Origin: Nocardiopsaceae bacterium
Lineage (GTDB): Bacteria > Actinomycetota > Actinomycetes > Streptosporangiales > Streptosporangiaceae
Length of the DNA: 46,922 nucleotides
Assembly: GCA_017354375.1 (NCBI GenBank)
Contig: JAFMRC010000004.1
Span: 1 to 46,922 of the forward strand
Direction of reading: 5' to 3'
Part shown: piece by piece, positions 36,294 to 44,439 of the stretch
How the letters are laid out: the number at the start of each line of letters is the position of its first letter
Numbering within the stretch: the stretch's first letter is position 1
Translations under genes and position numbers: made by a program
The notes under the pieces: generated by a model
Database searches by the model: none
What the model saw: the letters and a program-made list of their open reading frames with translations, nothing else
What the model was told of the DNA's origin: nothing

Positions 36294-37511
36294 ATGAGCC
36301 GACTGACTGCCGTCGACCTGTTCAGCGGGGCGGGGGGTGCCTCGCTGGGGCTGATCGATGCCGGCTTCGATCTCCGCCTCGCTGCCGACTTCAACCCCGC
36401 ATGCGGCCTCACCCACGCCGCCAACCTTCCGGGCGAGTTCATCGTCGGCGACCTGCGCGAGGTCGACGCGGACAAGGTCTCCAACACGGCGGACATCGCC
36501 CCGGGCGAACTTGACCTGCTGTTCGCGGGTCCTCCGTGTCAGGGGTTCTCGATCATCGGCTCCCGCGTCGTGTGGGACGAGCGGAACAACCTGTTCCGCG
36601 AAGTGCTCAGGCTCACGCGGGACCTCCGCCCGCGCAGTGTCGTCATCGAGAACGTTCCCGGCCTGGTCACGCTCGCCGGCGGCGCGTACCTACGGGCCAT
36701 ACTCCAGGGACTCGCCGAAATCGGCTATGAGGCAGCATGCGCTGAGCTGCTTGCGGCCCAGTACGGGGCTCCCCAGATGCGATGGCGGCTGATTATCATC
36801 GCATGGCGCCATGACACGGGCATTCCCCCGGGTTTCGGGTTCCCCGCGCCGGTGCCGGGCTGTGGCAGCATCGGCGATCTGCTTCCGAACTGCACGATCA
36901 CCGCCGCGGAGACCAGTGGTTTCGTGACGACCCGCGAGGCGATCGGCGACCTTCCCCCGGTCGCGCCCGGCGAGGAGGTAAGCAGCTACACCGGGAGCCC
37001 GTCGTGTGACTACCAGCGCGAGATGCGCGCGGGGCTGACCGGCGACCTGGCCAACTTCCTGGCCAACCATTACGCAGCCAGGCTGTCCGAGGCGAACCTG
37101 GCGCGGCTGAGGTTGCTCAGGCCCGGCCAGGACTGGCGCGACCTGCCCAGCGACCTGCTGCCGACGGGAATGCGGCGGGCTCTCCGCAAAGATCACACCC
37201 GCCGCTACCGCCGGATGACGTGGGACGGTGTCCCCCGTTCGGTGATCACGCGGTTCCGGGATCCGAAGTCCGGCGAGTACACCCACCCAGAGCAGGACCG
37301 CACCATCAGCATCCGGGAAGCCGCCAGACTGCAGGGTTTCCCCGATCGTTTCGTGTTCCACGGCGACAGATCCTGCCAGTACGAGCAGGTCGGCAACGCT
37401 GTCCCAGCCCAGCTTGCCCGCGCGATCTCCGCAGAGATCACCAGGTGCCTTGCGGGAAACCCCGGGGCGACCGCCTGTTGGATCCGTTCCGTCGCCGCCC
37501 CGTCGCCATGA
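36294..37511 (+). CDS. C5-cytosine DNA methyltransferase #3
   Basis: AVDLFSGAGGASLGLIDAGF, LLFAGPPCQGFSIIG, VIENVPGLV, YGAPQMRWRLIIIAW, QVGNAVPAQLARAI. Listed ORF starts at 36255. Confidence 0.94.
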   Translation: MSRLTAVDLFSGAGGASLGLIDAGFDLRLAADFNPACGLTHAANLPGEFIVGDLREVDADKVSNTADIAPGELDLLFAGPPCQGFSIIGSRVVWDERNNLFREVLRLTRDLRPRSVVIENVPGLVTLAGGAYLRAILQGLAEIGYEAACAELLAAQYGAPQMRWRLIIIAWRHDTGIPPGFGFPAPVPGCGSIGDLLPNCTITAAETSGFVTTREAIGDLPPVAPGEEVSSYTGSPSCDYQREMRAGLTGDLANFLANHYAARLSEANLARLRLLRPGQDWRDLPSDLLPTGMRRALRKDHTRRYRRMTWDGVPRSVITRFRDPKSGEYTHPEQDRTISIREAARLQGFPDRFVFHGDRSCQYEQVGNAVPAQLARAISAEITRCLAGNPGATACWIRSVAAPSP

Positions 37512-38004
37512 TCGGCGCGCACGGCGAACTGGTACACCAAGAAGGCCTGTGGAAGGCCCGAACATCTCCAACGTGTTCAAGCGAACCTTCTACCAGATCG
37601 CCTTCAAGTTCCAGGTCACCCGGCGCGAGGCTTCCGTCGGATGCGTACTCGCGCTGCCGCGCCCTGTGTGGGACTCCTGGCAGCCGTTCCTCGGTGCGCC
37701 AGAGCTGCGTAGGCACCACGACGGCACCTGGCGGCTCCTCGATGACCATGCCAGCGACCCCGCCGACTGGATTTACGTCTTCGACGTGACAGGCGACCCC
37801 GCACCGGACGGTGGACCCGCTCCGATCGACGTCCGCCTCGTCATCGGGACGGACGCGGCGACCCTGAGCCGGGCGGCCTTCGACATCGCGCCAGCCAAAG
37901 CCGTCGAGCACGGCGCAGGCGCAGACGCGGTAGCGACCGCGATCATCCGTCGGCTCACGTCCTACCTGCCCGAGATGCTCGTGCACGGGTTCCGGTCACC
38001 GTGA
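37508..38004 (+). pseudogene. N-truncated, frameshifted restriction-endonuclease-like ORF
   Basis: ATG overlaps MTase stop (ATGA). Frame 2 gives MIGAHGELVHQEGLW; after a -1 shift near 37552 the protein-like frame continues EGPNISNVFKRTFYQIAFKFQVTRREASVGCVLALPRPVWDSWQPFLGAPELRR... Confidence 0.55.
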
Positions 38005-38021
38005 GGCTCCCGGGACCGTGC

Positions 38022-38387
38022 TCAGCTTATGTTGAGGTCGCCGTGCACGTCGCGGAGCTGGATGACCTTGTCCGCCTTGCCGTGGAAGACGTTGGAGACG
38101 GCGTCGTCGGTGGCGGACGGCGCCGCCTGCAGCCATAGGGTACTGACCTGGTCGCGGAAGCCGGGGTCGGCCTCGAACTCGCGCTCAAGGATTTCCGCCA
38201 GCGGCTCCACGACGGGCTCCCCGCGGGCCGCCGCGTCCAGGATCTCGACGTCGGCGGGGCGCTTGCGGAGTTTCTCCCGGATCTTGCCGGTGATCGCCGA
38301 GACGGCCTGCCGGGCCTGCTCGGTCACGGCCTCGGCGGCCTTGCCCGCGACGGCGCTCGCGACGGCCATGGTGAGGGGATCCGTCAT
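38022..38387 (-). CDS. Small helical protein with C-terminal RHIM/BASS-like amyloid motif
   Basis: 121 aa; C-terminus NVFHGKADKVIQLRDVHGDLNIS. Confidence 0.65.
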   Translation of the reverse strand: MTDPLTMAVASAVAGKAAEAVTEQARQAVSAITGKIREKLRKRPADVEILDAAARGEPVVEPLAEILEREFEADPGFRDQVSTLWLQAAPSATDDAVSNVFHGKADKVIQLRDVHGDLNIS

Positions 38388-38389
38388 TC

Positions 38390-39643
38390 TCACCCCCCGT
38401 TGTTGTGGTGTCCCGAAGCCACGATGAGGAGGATGGTCACTACGATGGCGGCCACGAGGGTGATGGCGCCGACCACGATCCCGCCGATCGCCAGGCCCCT
38501 GCCGCCCTCGCCACGCTCCCTGATCTGGCGCAGCGCCACGGAACCGAGGATCACCGCCGCGATCGACCCGAGTCCCCAGAAGCAGACGATGCCGCAGATA
38601 AGCGATGCGATCGCCATGGTGTTCGTCGGCGCCGTGCTGAAGCCAGGGCCGTACGGCTGCTGGTAGCCGCCGGGCTGCGGGCCGGGCGGTCCGTAGGGCT
38701 GGGGCGGGAACCCTGGTCCGGGTGGCTGGGAGGGATCCGGACCCGGCGGCGGGAAGCCGGGAGCCCCGAAGGCTCCAGGAGCTCCGAAGGCTCCGGGAGG
38801 CGGGGGCTGCGAGTAGTCCTGGCCAGGCGGCGGCGGGAACCCGGGTCCCCCTGGGCCGCCGGGAGCTCCGGGAACCTCGGGGCCGCCTGGGGGGCCGAAA
38901 CCAGGGGCCGGAGGCTGGAAGTCGGACGAGGGCGGCATGCCGAACCCCGGCGGAGGCTGTGGCCCGGATCCCCCCGGCGCACCTTGGAAGGCGGATGGCG
39001 GCGGACCCCAAGGGCCAGGCTGCGGGCCCCCGGGGCCAGGCTGCGGGAAATCGCCCTGGCCAACCGGCGGAATCCCCTGAACGGTCGTGGGCGTATCCTG
39101 CGGCGCCCGCGGCCCCGTCCCAGACTCGGGCCCGGTCCCAGATCCGGACCCGGTCCCGGATCCAGGAGAATCCTGACCCGGCGAGGACGCATCCTTGCCA
39201 AACGAGGGAATCTGCTGAACACGCGTCGGCATATCGTGCGGCCCCGACCCCGAAGAACCCGGACCCGACGAACCAGGGTCCGGCGAACCCGGTCCCGAGG
39301 AACCCGGACCCGACGAGCCCGGATCCGGCGAACCCGACTCCGACGGCGATGACGCATCCTTGCCAAACGAGGGAATCTGCTGAACACGCGTCGGCATGTC
39401 CTGCGGCCCCGACCCCGAAGAACCCGGACCTGAAGAGCCAGGCTCCGACGAGCCCGGATCCGGCGGCGAGCTCTCCCCTTCGGCTCCCCCAGCACCCTCG
39501 GCCGCCTGCTGCCTTTTCTCAATGGGCAGGCTAAACGACTGGACCCGGGTCACGTCGGGAGCATCGTCATCCGGATCGCCGCCCGTCGCGCCGTTCGCAC
39601 CGTTCGACCACGTCGAACCGTCCGGCCAGGCAGAGTCGCTCAT
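38390..39643 (-). CDS. DUF4190-like membrane protein with long Pro/Gly/Ser-rich N-terminal region
   Basis: C-term TNTMAIASLICGIVCFWGLGSIAAVILGSVALRQIRERGEGGRGLAIGGIVVGAITLVAAIVVTILLIV. Confidence 0.85.
   Translation of the reverse strand: MSDSAWPDGSTWSNGANGATGGDPDDDAPDVTRVQSFSLPIEKRQQAAEGAGGAEGESSPPDPGSSEPGSSGPGSSGSGPQDMPTRVQQIPSFGKDASSPSESGSPDPGSSGPGSSGPGSPDPGSSGPGSSGSGPHDMPTRVQQIPSFGKDASSPGQDSPGSGTGSGSGTGPESGTGPRAPQDTPTTVQGIPPVGQGDFPQPGPGGPQPGPWGPPPSAFQGAPGGSGPQPPPGFGMPPSSDFQPPAPGFGPPGGPEVPGAPGGPGGPGFPPPPGQDYSQPPPPGAFGAPGAFGAPGFPPPGPDPSQPPGPGFPPQPYGPPGPQPGGYQQPYGPGFSTAPTNTMAIASLICGIVCFWGLGSIAAVILGSVALRQIRERGEGGRGLAIGGIVVGAITLVAAIVVTILLIVASGHHNNGG
39186..39442. repeat. ~90-bp near-identical segment duplicated with 165-bp period in the DUF4190-like gene
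   Basis: gacgcatccttgccaaacgagggaatctgctgaacacgcgtcggcat begins at 39186 and again at 39351. Confidence 0.9.
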
Positions 39644-39751
39644 CCATTTCCCCTAGCGCCAGTCATCGGAAGCTACAATTACGCGCAGCATATAATGGCA
39701 CATTTCCCAGGTACGCTCATGCAAACGGGGCGACCAGGGACCTCGCCTCGC

Positions 39752-39830
39752 GGAAACGCTCGGGCAGCCCGGAGAACGCCCAGGCAGGCAGGCGAACGCC
39801 CAGGCAGGCCGGGGAACGCTCGGGCAGGCC
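39752..39830. repeat. ~20-bp tandem repeat x4 in the hisS leader
   Basis: GG(a/c/g)(g/a)AACGC(c/t)C(a/g)GGCAGGC(c/a) units. Confidence 0.85.
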
Positions 39831-39878
39831 GGGAGCGATCCCGTCGAGGTACCGCTGGCCGTCGATATCATTGGAGCC

Positions 39879-41174
39879 GTGAGCGACTACCTACCGACCG
39901 CGCCGTACCGCGGGACGAGGGATTTCCTTCCCGCCGAGATGTCGGTGCGGCAGCAGGTGTTCGGCCGCCTCTACGAGGTCGCGGAAAGCCGCGGTTTCCT
40001 CCGCTACGACGGCCCCGTCCTCGAGTCCGCGGAGATCTACGAGGCCAAGTCCGGGCGGGAGATCGCGGACCTGCAGCTGTACACCCTCACCGACCGCGGC
40101 GGCCGTCGCCTGGCCCTGCGGCCCGAGATGACCCCGTCGGTGGCGCGGATCATCGCCGGGAACGCCAGCACGCTGCAGTTCCCGGTTCGCTGGTACTGCC
40201 ACGTCAACTGCCACCGCTACGAGCGCCCCCAGCGCGGGCGGGTCCGCGAGCACTGGCAGATCAACGCCGACATCTTCGGATCCGACAGCGTCAACGCCGA
40301 CATCGAGATCCTCGGCGTCGTGCACGACATGATGGCCGCGGTCGGCGCCACCAGGGACATGTACGTGCTGCGCGCCAACGACCGGGTGCTGCTGGAAGCC
40401 ATCCTGACCCGGATCGTCGGCATTCCCGAAGAGCGGGTCCGCGACGTCTCCGGCCTCATCGACCGGTGGGAGAAGGCCCCCCGGGATCAGGTCCGGGCCG
40501 ATGCCGCCGAACTGGGCCTGGACGACGCCCAGTTCGACCGCCTCGAAGCCGCGCTCAAGGCGGGCGAGGACGTGCTGCCGGAGCTGCCCGCCGACGTCCT
40601 GGAGCGGTCCAACCTGGCCGCGATCATGCGCTCGGACGCGAAGGACCTGGTGACCTACGACCCGCTCATCGTCCGCGCCTTCGAGTACTACACCTCGACC
40701 GTCTTCGAGGTCTTCGACCGCGACCCCGCCAACAACCGGTCGCTGTTCGGCGGCGGCCGCTACGACGACCTCACCGGCCTGTTTTCCGGCCAGCGCATCC
40801 CCGGCGTCGGGTTCGGCATGGGAGACGTGACCCTGTTCGACTTCCTCGGCACCCACGGCCTGCTGCCGGAACCGCGGCCCGAGGCCGACGTCGCCGTCAT
40901 CCCGGTCTCCGACGACCTGCTGGCCCCCGCCCGCGGCGTCGCCACGGACCTGCGGAAGGCCGGCTGGCGGGCCACCACCCCCATCGAGGTCCGCAAGCTC
41001 GGCAAGGAGATCGCCCGCGCCGACAAGGCCGGAGCACGCGCGATCGTCATCATCGGCCCGGCCGAATGGGCCGAGGGAAACGTCACCGTCCGGGACATGG
41101 CCAGCGGCGACCAGCGGACCGTCCCCGCGGAATCCGCCGCCCGCGCCGTCTCCGACCTGGCCGACCACCCCTAA
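39879..41174 (+). CDS. hisS: Histidyl-tRNA synthetase
   Basis: YRGTRDFLPAEM, LALRPEMTPSVARI, QINADIFGSDSVNADIEI, FGGGRYDDL, GVGFGMGDV. Confidence 0.95.
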   Translation: MSDYLPTAPYRGTRDFLPAEMSVRQQVFGRLYEVAESRGFLRYDGPVLESAEIYEAKSGREIADLQLYTLTDRGGRRLALRPEMTPSVARIIAGNASTLQFPVRWYCHVNCHRYERPQRGRVREHWQINADIFGSDSVNADIEILGVVHDMMAAVGATRDMYVLRANDRVLLEAILTRIVGIPEERVRDVSGLIDRWEKAPRDQVRADAAELGLDDAQFDRLEAALKAGEDVLPELPADVLERSNLAAIMRSDAKDLVTYDPLIVRAFEYYTSTVFEVFDRDPANNRSLFGGGRYDDLTGLFSGQRIPGVGFGMGDVTLFDFLGTHGLLPEPRPEADVAVIPVSDDLLAPARGVATDLRKAGWRATTPIEVRKLGKEIARADKAGARAIVIIGPAEWAEGNVTVRDMASGDQRTVPAESAARAVSDLADHP

Positions 41175-41222
41175 CCCGGCAAGCATTGTCCCGAACGGAT
41201 CGTGGCGCCTGTGGATCCCTTG

Positions 41223-41290
41223 CTTTGCCTGAGTTCGTGACGCTAAATAGGCGATGCAAACGATTGCTAGCGTCAGGAACTCAGGTAAAG
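41223..41290. terminator. Long hairpin between convergent hisS and M1 peptidase genes
   Basis: CTTTGCCTGAGTTCGTGACGCTA / TAGCGTCAGGAACTCAGGTAAAG, 21/23 paired. Confidence 0.75.
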
Positions 41291-41316
41291 ACAGGAGTTC
41301 AGGTAAAGCGCCCGGG

Positions 41317-43134
41317 CTAGCAGGAGAAGCCGGGGCCGGCCAGGCCGGGACCCGTGATGCCCGGCTTCGCGGCGCCGCCCGCGGGGTAAGCGGTGTCGAA
41401 CCACTCGGTGAAGAACCGGCTCATCTCGGCATGGCACCTGTTGCTGTTATCAGGAAGCGCTCGCTCGAACGCGGCCTCCCACTCCGGCTCGGTGATCGAC
41501 CCGCCGCCGTACCGCCGCTGGACGGACCGCAGCACCCCGGTGAACCGCGACGTGCCGAGGATGTGCCACAGCGCGATGTACGCGGCGGCCGGCCGGCTAT
41601 AGGTCGACGACCCGGAGAACAGGCCGACGGGCTCCGGGTTCGATGGCGCCACGGACCAGAAGCCGCTGCCCTGCCGGTACAGGGAGTTGAACTGCGACAC
41701 CAGGGTCGCCCGGAACGCCGAGCGCCCGGCCGCTGTCCACGGACCGCCCGCCTTGTCCTCGGCCTTCCGCGCGGCGTACATGTACTCCGCGAGCGTTGCC
41801 ATGCCCTCCTTGTAGAAGGTCATGGCGTACCCGCCCTCGGTGACGTTGTCGCCCCACCACTGGTGCATGTTCTCGTGGTAGAGGGTGTCGGTGTCGATCG
41901 ACCCGCCCGCGAAGGTGATCATCGTCTGCATCTCCTCCTCGAAGCTGGCGGCCGGCGCCCCCACGACCACGCCGTCGGACGCGAACGGGAACGGGCCGTT
42001 GTAGGCGGCCTCGAAGTCGGTGATGTCCTGCTGCTTGTTCATGATCGCCAGGTTGGCGGCCCGCTTCGCGGCGGGGATCGAGCGGTCCTGCGCCTCGTAG
42101 TAGGTGAGCCCGTCGCTGGCCCTCCGCGAGGAGAGCGCGTAGTTCCCGACGCTGTCCTCCACCAGGTAGCTGGCGACCGGCGCGCCCGAGCGCCAGTGGT
42201 AGGTCACCGAGCCGCCGGGGAACTCCGCGTCGGAATCGTGCCTGACCGCCGACACCAGCTGCCCGTTGGCCAGGGCGGTCTTGCCCGCGGCGACGGTGTC
42301 GTAGAAGTCGTAGGTCGGCTTGGCGGTCGGGTAGTCGTTGAGCGGCATCCAGTCCTCGGTGCCGACCGGCTCGGTGGTGACGAAGCTGCCGCCCGGCGCC
42401 CTGAACCAGCCCTCGGTGCTGCCGTCGCCGTCGTTGTGCACGCCGGGGCGGCCGGTGTAGCTGACGCTGACGGTGAACGGCGCCCCGTCGGGAATCGGCG
42501 CCGACGGCGTGATGACCAGCTTGTTCGCGGGGCACTGGGTGCCGTTGAGGGCGTCCGGGGACTGCGAGCCGCGCAGCTCGGGCGTGCAGGCGGGCGGCAG
42601 CGGGTTGTGGTGAGGCCCGCCGACCGGGTCCGTCTGGGACGCCTCGTGGGCGAGCGGGCTGGGGTCGCCGGGACCGTTCGGGTCGCCGGGATAGGTGGGC
42701 TGGGCGAAGCCGAACCGCGCGGGCCTGCCGTCCACCGTGACCGCGCTCACCGTCATGTCCGGCCCGGCCCCGGAGTTCGCCGACGATCGCTCGAAGTCCA
42801 GGCTGAAGCTGGTCAGGCACTGCGTCGCCCTGTCCGTCAGGGTGACGTGATTGCCCGGCAGGAACCTGTTCGCGGCCGCGTCGTAGACCATGTGCACGTC
42901 CGTGTGCACGCTGCGGTACCCGCCGTTCCCGGTCTCCGGGTACAGCCGCGAGCCATGCGGCGACAGCGTGCGCGCTCCCGGCGAGCATCCGCCCGCCGCG
43001 GTCGCCGCGGACCCGCTCGCCGTGGATGCGGCCGACGCCTGGGCGCCGCCCGCGATCATGGAGGGGACGAGCGCGACCCCGGCCAGCGACACGACCGCCA
43101 CGGCGAGGCTGATCGATCGACGATATTCGGACAT
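41317..43134 (-). CDS. Secreted M1-family zinc metallopeptidase
   Basis: Signal peptide SISLAVAVVSLAGVALVPSMIAGGAQASA; HENMHQWWGDNVTEGGYAMTFYKEGMATLAE (HExxH...E). Confidence 0.92.
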   Translation of the reverse strand: MSEYRRSISLAVAVVSLAGVALVPSMIAGGAQASAASTASGSAATAAGGCSPGARTLSPHGSRLYPETGNGGYRSVHTDVHMVYDAAANRFLPGNHVTLTDRATQCLTSFSLDFERSSANSGAGPDMTVSAVTVDGRPARFGFAQPTYPGDPNGPGDPSPLAHEASQTDPVGGPHHNPLPPACTPELRGSQSPDALNGTQCPANKLVITPSAPIPDGAPFTVSVSYTGRPGVHNDGDGSTEGWFRAPGGSFVTTEPVGTEDWMPLNDYPTAKPTYDFYDTVAAGKTALANGQLVSAVRHDSDAEFPGGSVTYHWRSGAPVASYLVEDSVGNYALSSRRASDGLTYYEAQDRSIPAAKRAANLAIMNKQQDITDFEAAYNGPFPFASDGVVVGAPAASFEEEMQTMITFAGGSIDTDTLYHENMHQWWGDNVTEGGYAMTFYKEGMATLAEYMYAARKAEDKAGGPWTAAGRSAFRATLVSQFNSLYRQGSGFWSVAPSNPEPVGLFSGSSTYSRPAAAYIALWHILGTSRFTGVLRSVQRRYGGGSITEPEWEAAFERALPDNSNRCHAEMSRFFTEWFDTAYPAGGAAKPGITGPGLAGPGFSC

Positions 43135-43517
43135 ACGGACATTATGCCGAACGGGCTGACCTGGCGACACGGTTTCATCCGCGCCCCACCAGCATCCGGC
43201 TTCACGACTCGGCACCCTTTCACGCGGGGAACGCGCGGGCGGCAACTCATCGCTGGTTCCCTTCGTCGTCCTCGCCGGGCTCGCCCGGCGCTTACATCAG
43301 CGAAGATACGGACATCCTTCCGCGGCCCCTTCTCGCGAGGGTGCGGGGCTTCGCACGGTTTCCCGAGGGCTCCCGGTCCCGGGCGATGGGCTCGGGAGAC
43401 GTTAAGGCTGCTCCCAGGCCGCGGTCACGCTCCTGGGCATGGACCCCGCTCACATCGGGAAATACCGGGAAAGATCCTGGTGAATCACCAGGAGAGGCAC
43501 GCGACCCGGGAGTGTGC

Positions 43518-44321
43518 ATGACCGAGCAGCGCGGGACGGCGGGCGAGGCGTACGAGGTGCTCGCCGTCCGGTACGGCACGCGGCAAACCACCGCCGCCGA
43601 GGTTTTCCTTGGGTACGCCGGGTACGGGGAGCCGGACCGGCCGCTTGGCATGGACTACTACTTCTGGGTGGCGCGGAACCAGGCGCGGACGATCGTTATC
43701 GATACCGGGTTCTCTCCTGCCGGGGGCGCGGCGCGCGGGCGCACCACGCTGTACCCCCTGCCCGCTGCCCTGGCCGCGGCCGGCCTGACCGCGGACGAGG
43801 TGGGGCAGGTCGTGGTCACGCACGCGCACTACGACCATGTCGGCGGGCTGCCGGCGTTCGGCGCCGCCGAGGTGCTCATGACCGCGCCCGAGTACGAGTT
43901 CTGGACCGGGCCGATGGGCGGGCGAGGGTTGTTCGCGCACGTCACGGAGGCCGACGAGATCGACCACCTGCGCTCGCTGCGGGCCGCGGGGCGGCTGACG
44001 CTGACCGGGCGGTCGCATGCCGTCGCGCCCGGGATCGAGATGACCGAGGTCGGCGGGCATACGCCGGGGCAGGCGATCGTCACCGTCGCGACGGAGCGCG
44101 GCACGGTGCTGCTGGCCTCCGACGCCGCGCACTACTACGAGGAGCTCGACCGCGACCGGCCGTTCTCCACCGTGACCGACGTGCCCGGCATGTACGCGGC
44201 GTACGACGTCATTCGGTCGCTGGCGGCCGATCCCTCGGTAACCGTGGTCGCCGGGCACGATCCGCTGGTCGCGGAGCGCTTCCCCGCGGTCGCCGACGGG
44301 GTCTGGCTGCTGTCCGGCTAA
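43518..44321 (+). CDS. MBL-fold hydrolase (lactonase-like)
   Basis: VVVTHAHYDHVGGLPAF (HxHxDH), EVGGHTPGQAIV, LLASDAAHYYEEL. Confidence 0.92.
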   Translation: MTEQRGTAGEAYEVLAVRYGTRQTTAAEVFLGYAGYGEPDRPLGMDYYFWVARNQARTIVIDTGFSPAGGAARGRTTLYPLPAALAAAGLTADEVGQVVVTHAHYDHVGGLPAFGAAEVLMTAPEYEFWTGPMGGRGLFAHVTEADEIDHLRSLRAAGRLTLTGRSHAVAPGIEMTEVGGHTPGQAIVTVATERGTVLLASDAAHYYEELDRDRPFSTVTDVPGMYAAYDVIRSLAADPSVTVVAGHDPLVAERFPAVADGVWLLSG

Positions 44322-44391
44322 CCGCTCCGGTTCCCGGTACGGCTGGCGTCTTCCGAGGGCACCGGGGTTTTCACGGCAATCCTTATTGTAT

Positions 44392-44408
44392 ACAGTATTC
44401 CATACTGT
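44392..44408. promoter_or_regulatory. Palindromic operator candidate upstream of pntAA
   Basis: ACAGTAT-TCC-ATACTGT perfect 7-3-7 inverted repeat nested in TTGTATAC...GTAGACAA. Confidence 0.6.
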
Positions 44409-44439
44409 AGTCAGTAGACAATGGCGATCGGAGTACCGC

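Noticed and set aside
41254-43521. 755-aa + ORF antisense to the M1 peptidase
   Set aside because: Antisense artefact; HENMHQWWGD on the minus strand is decisive.
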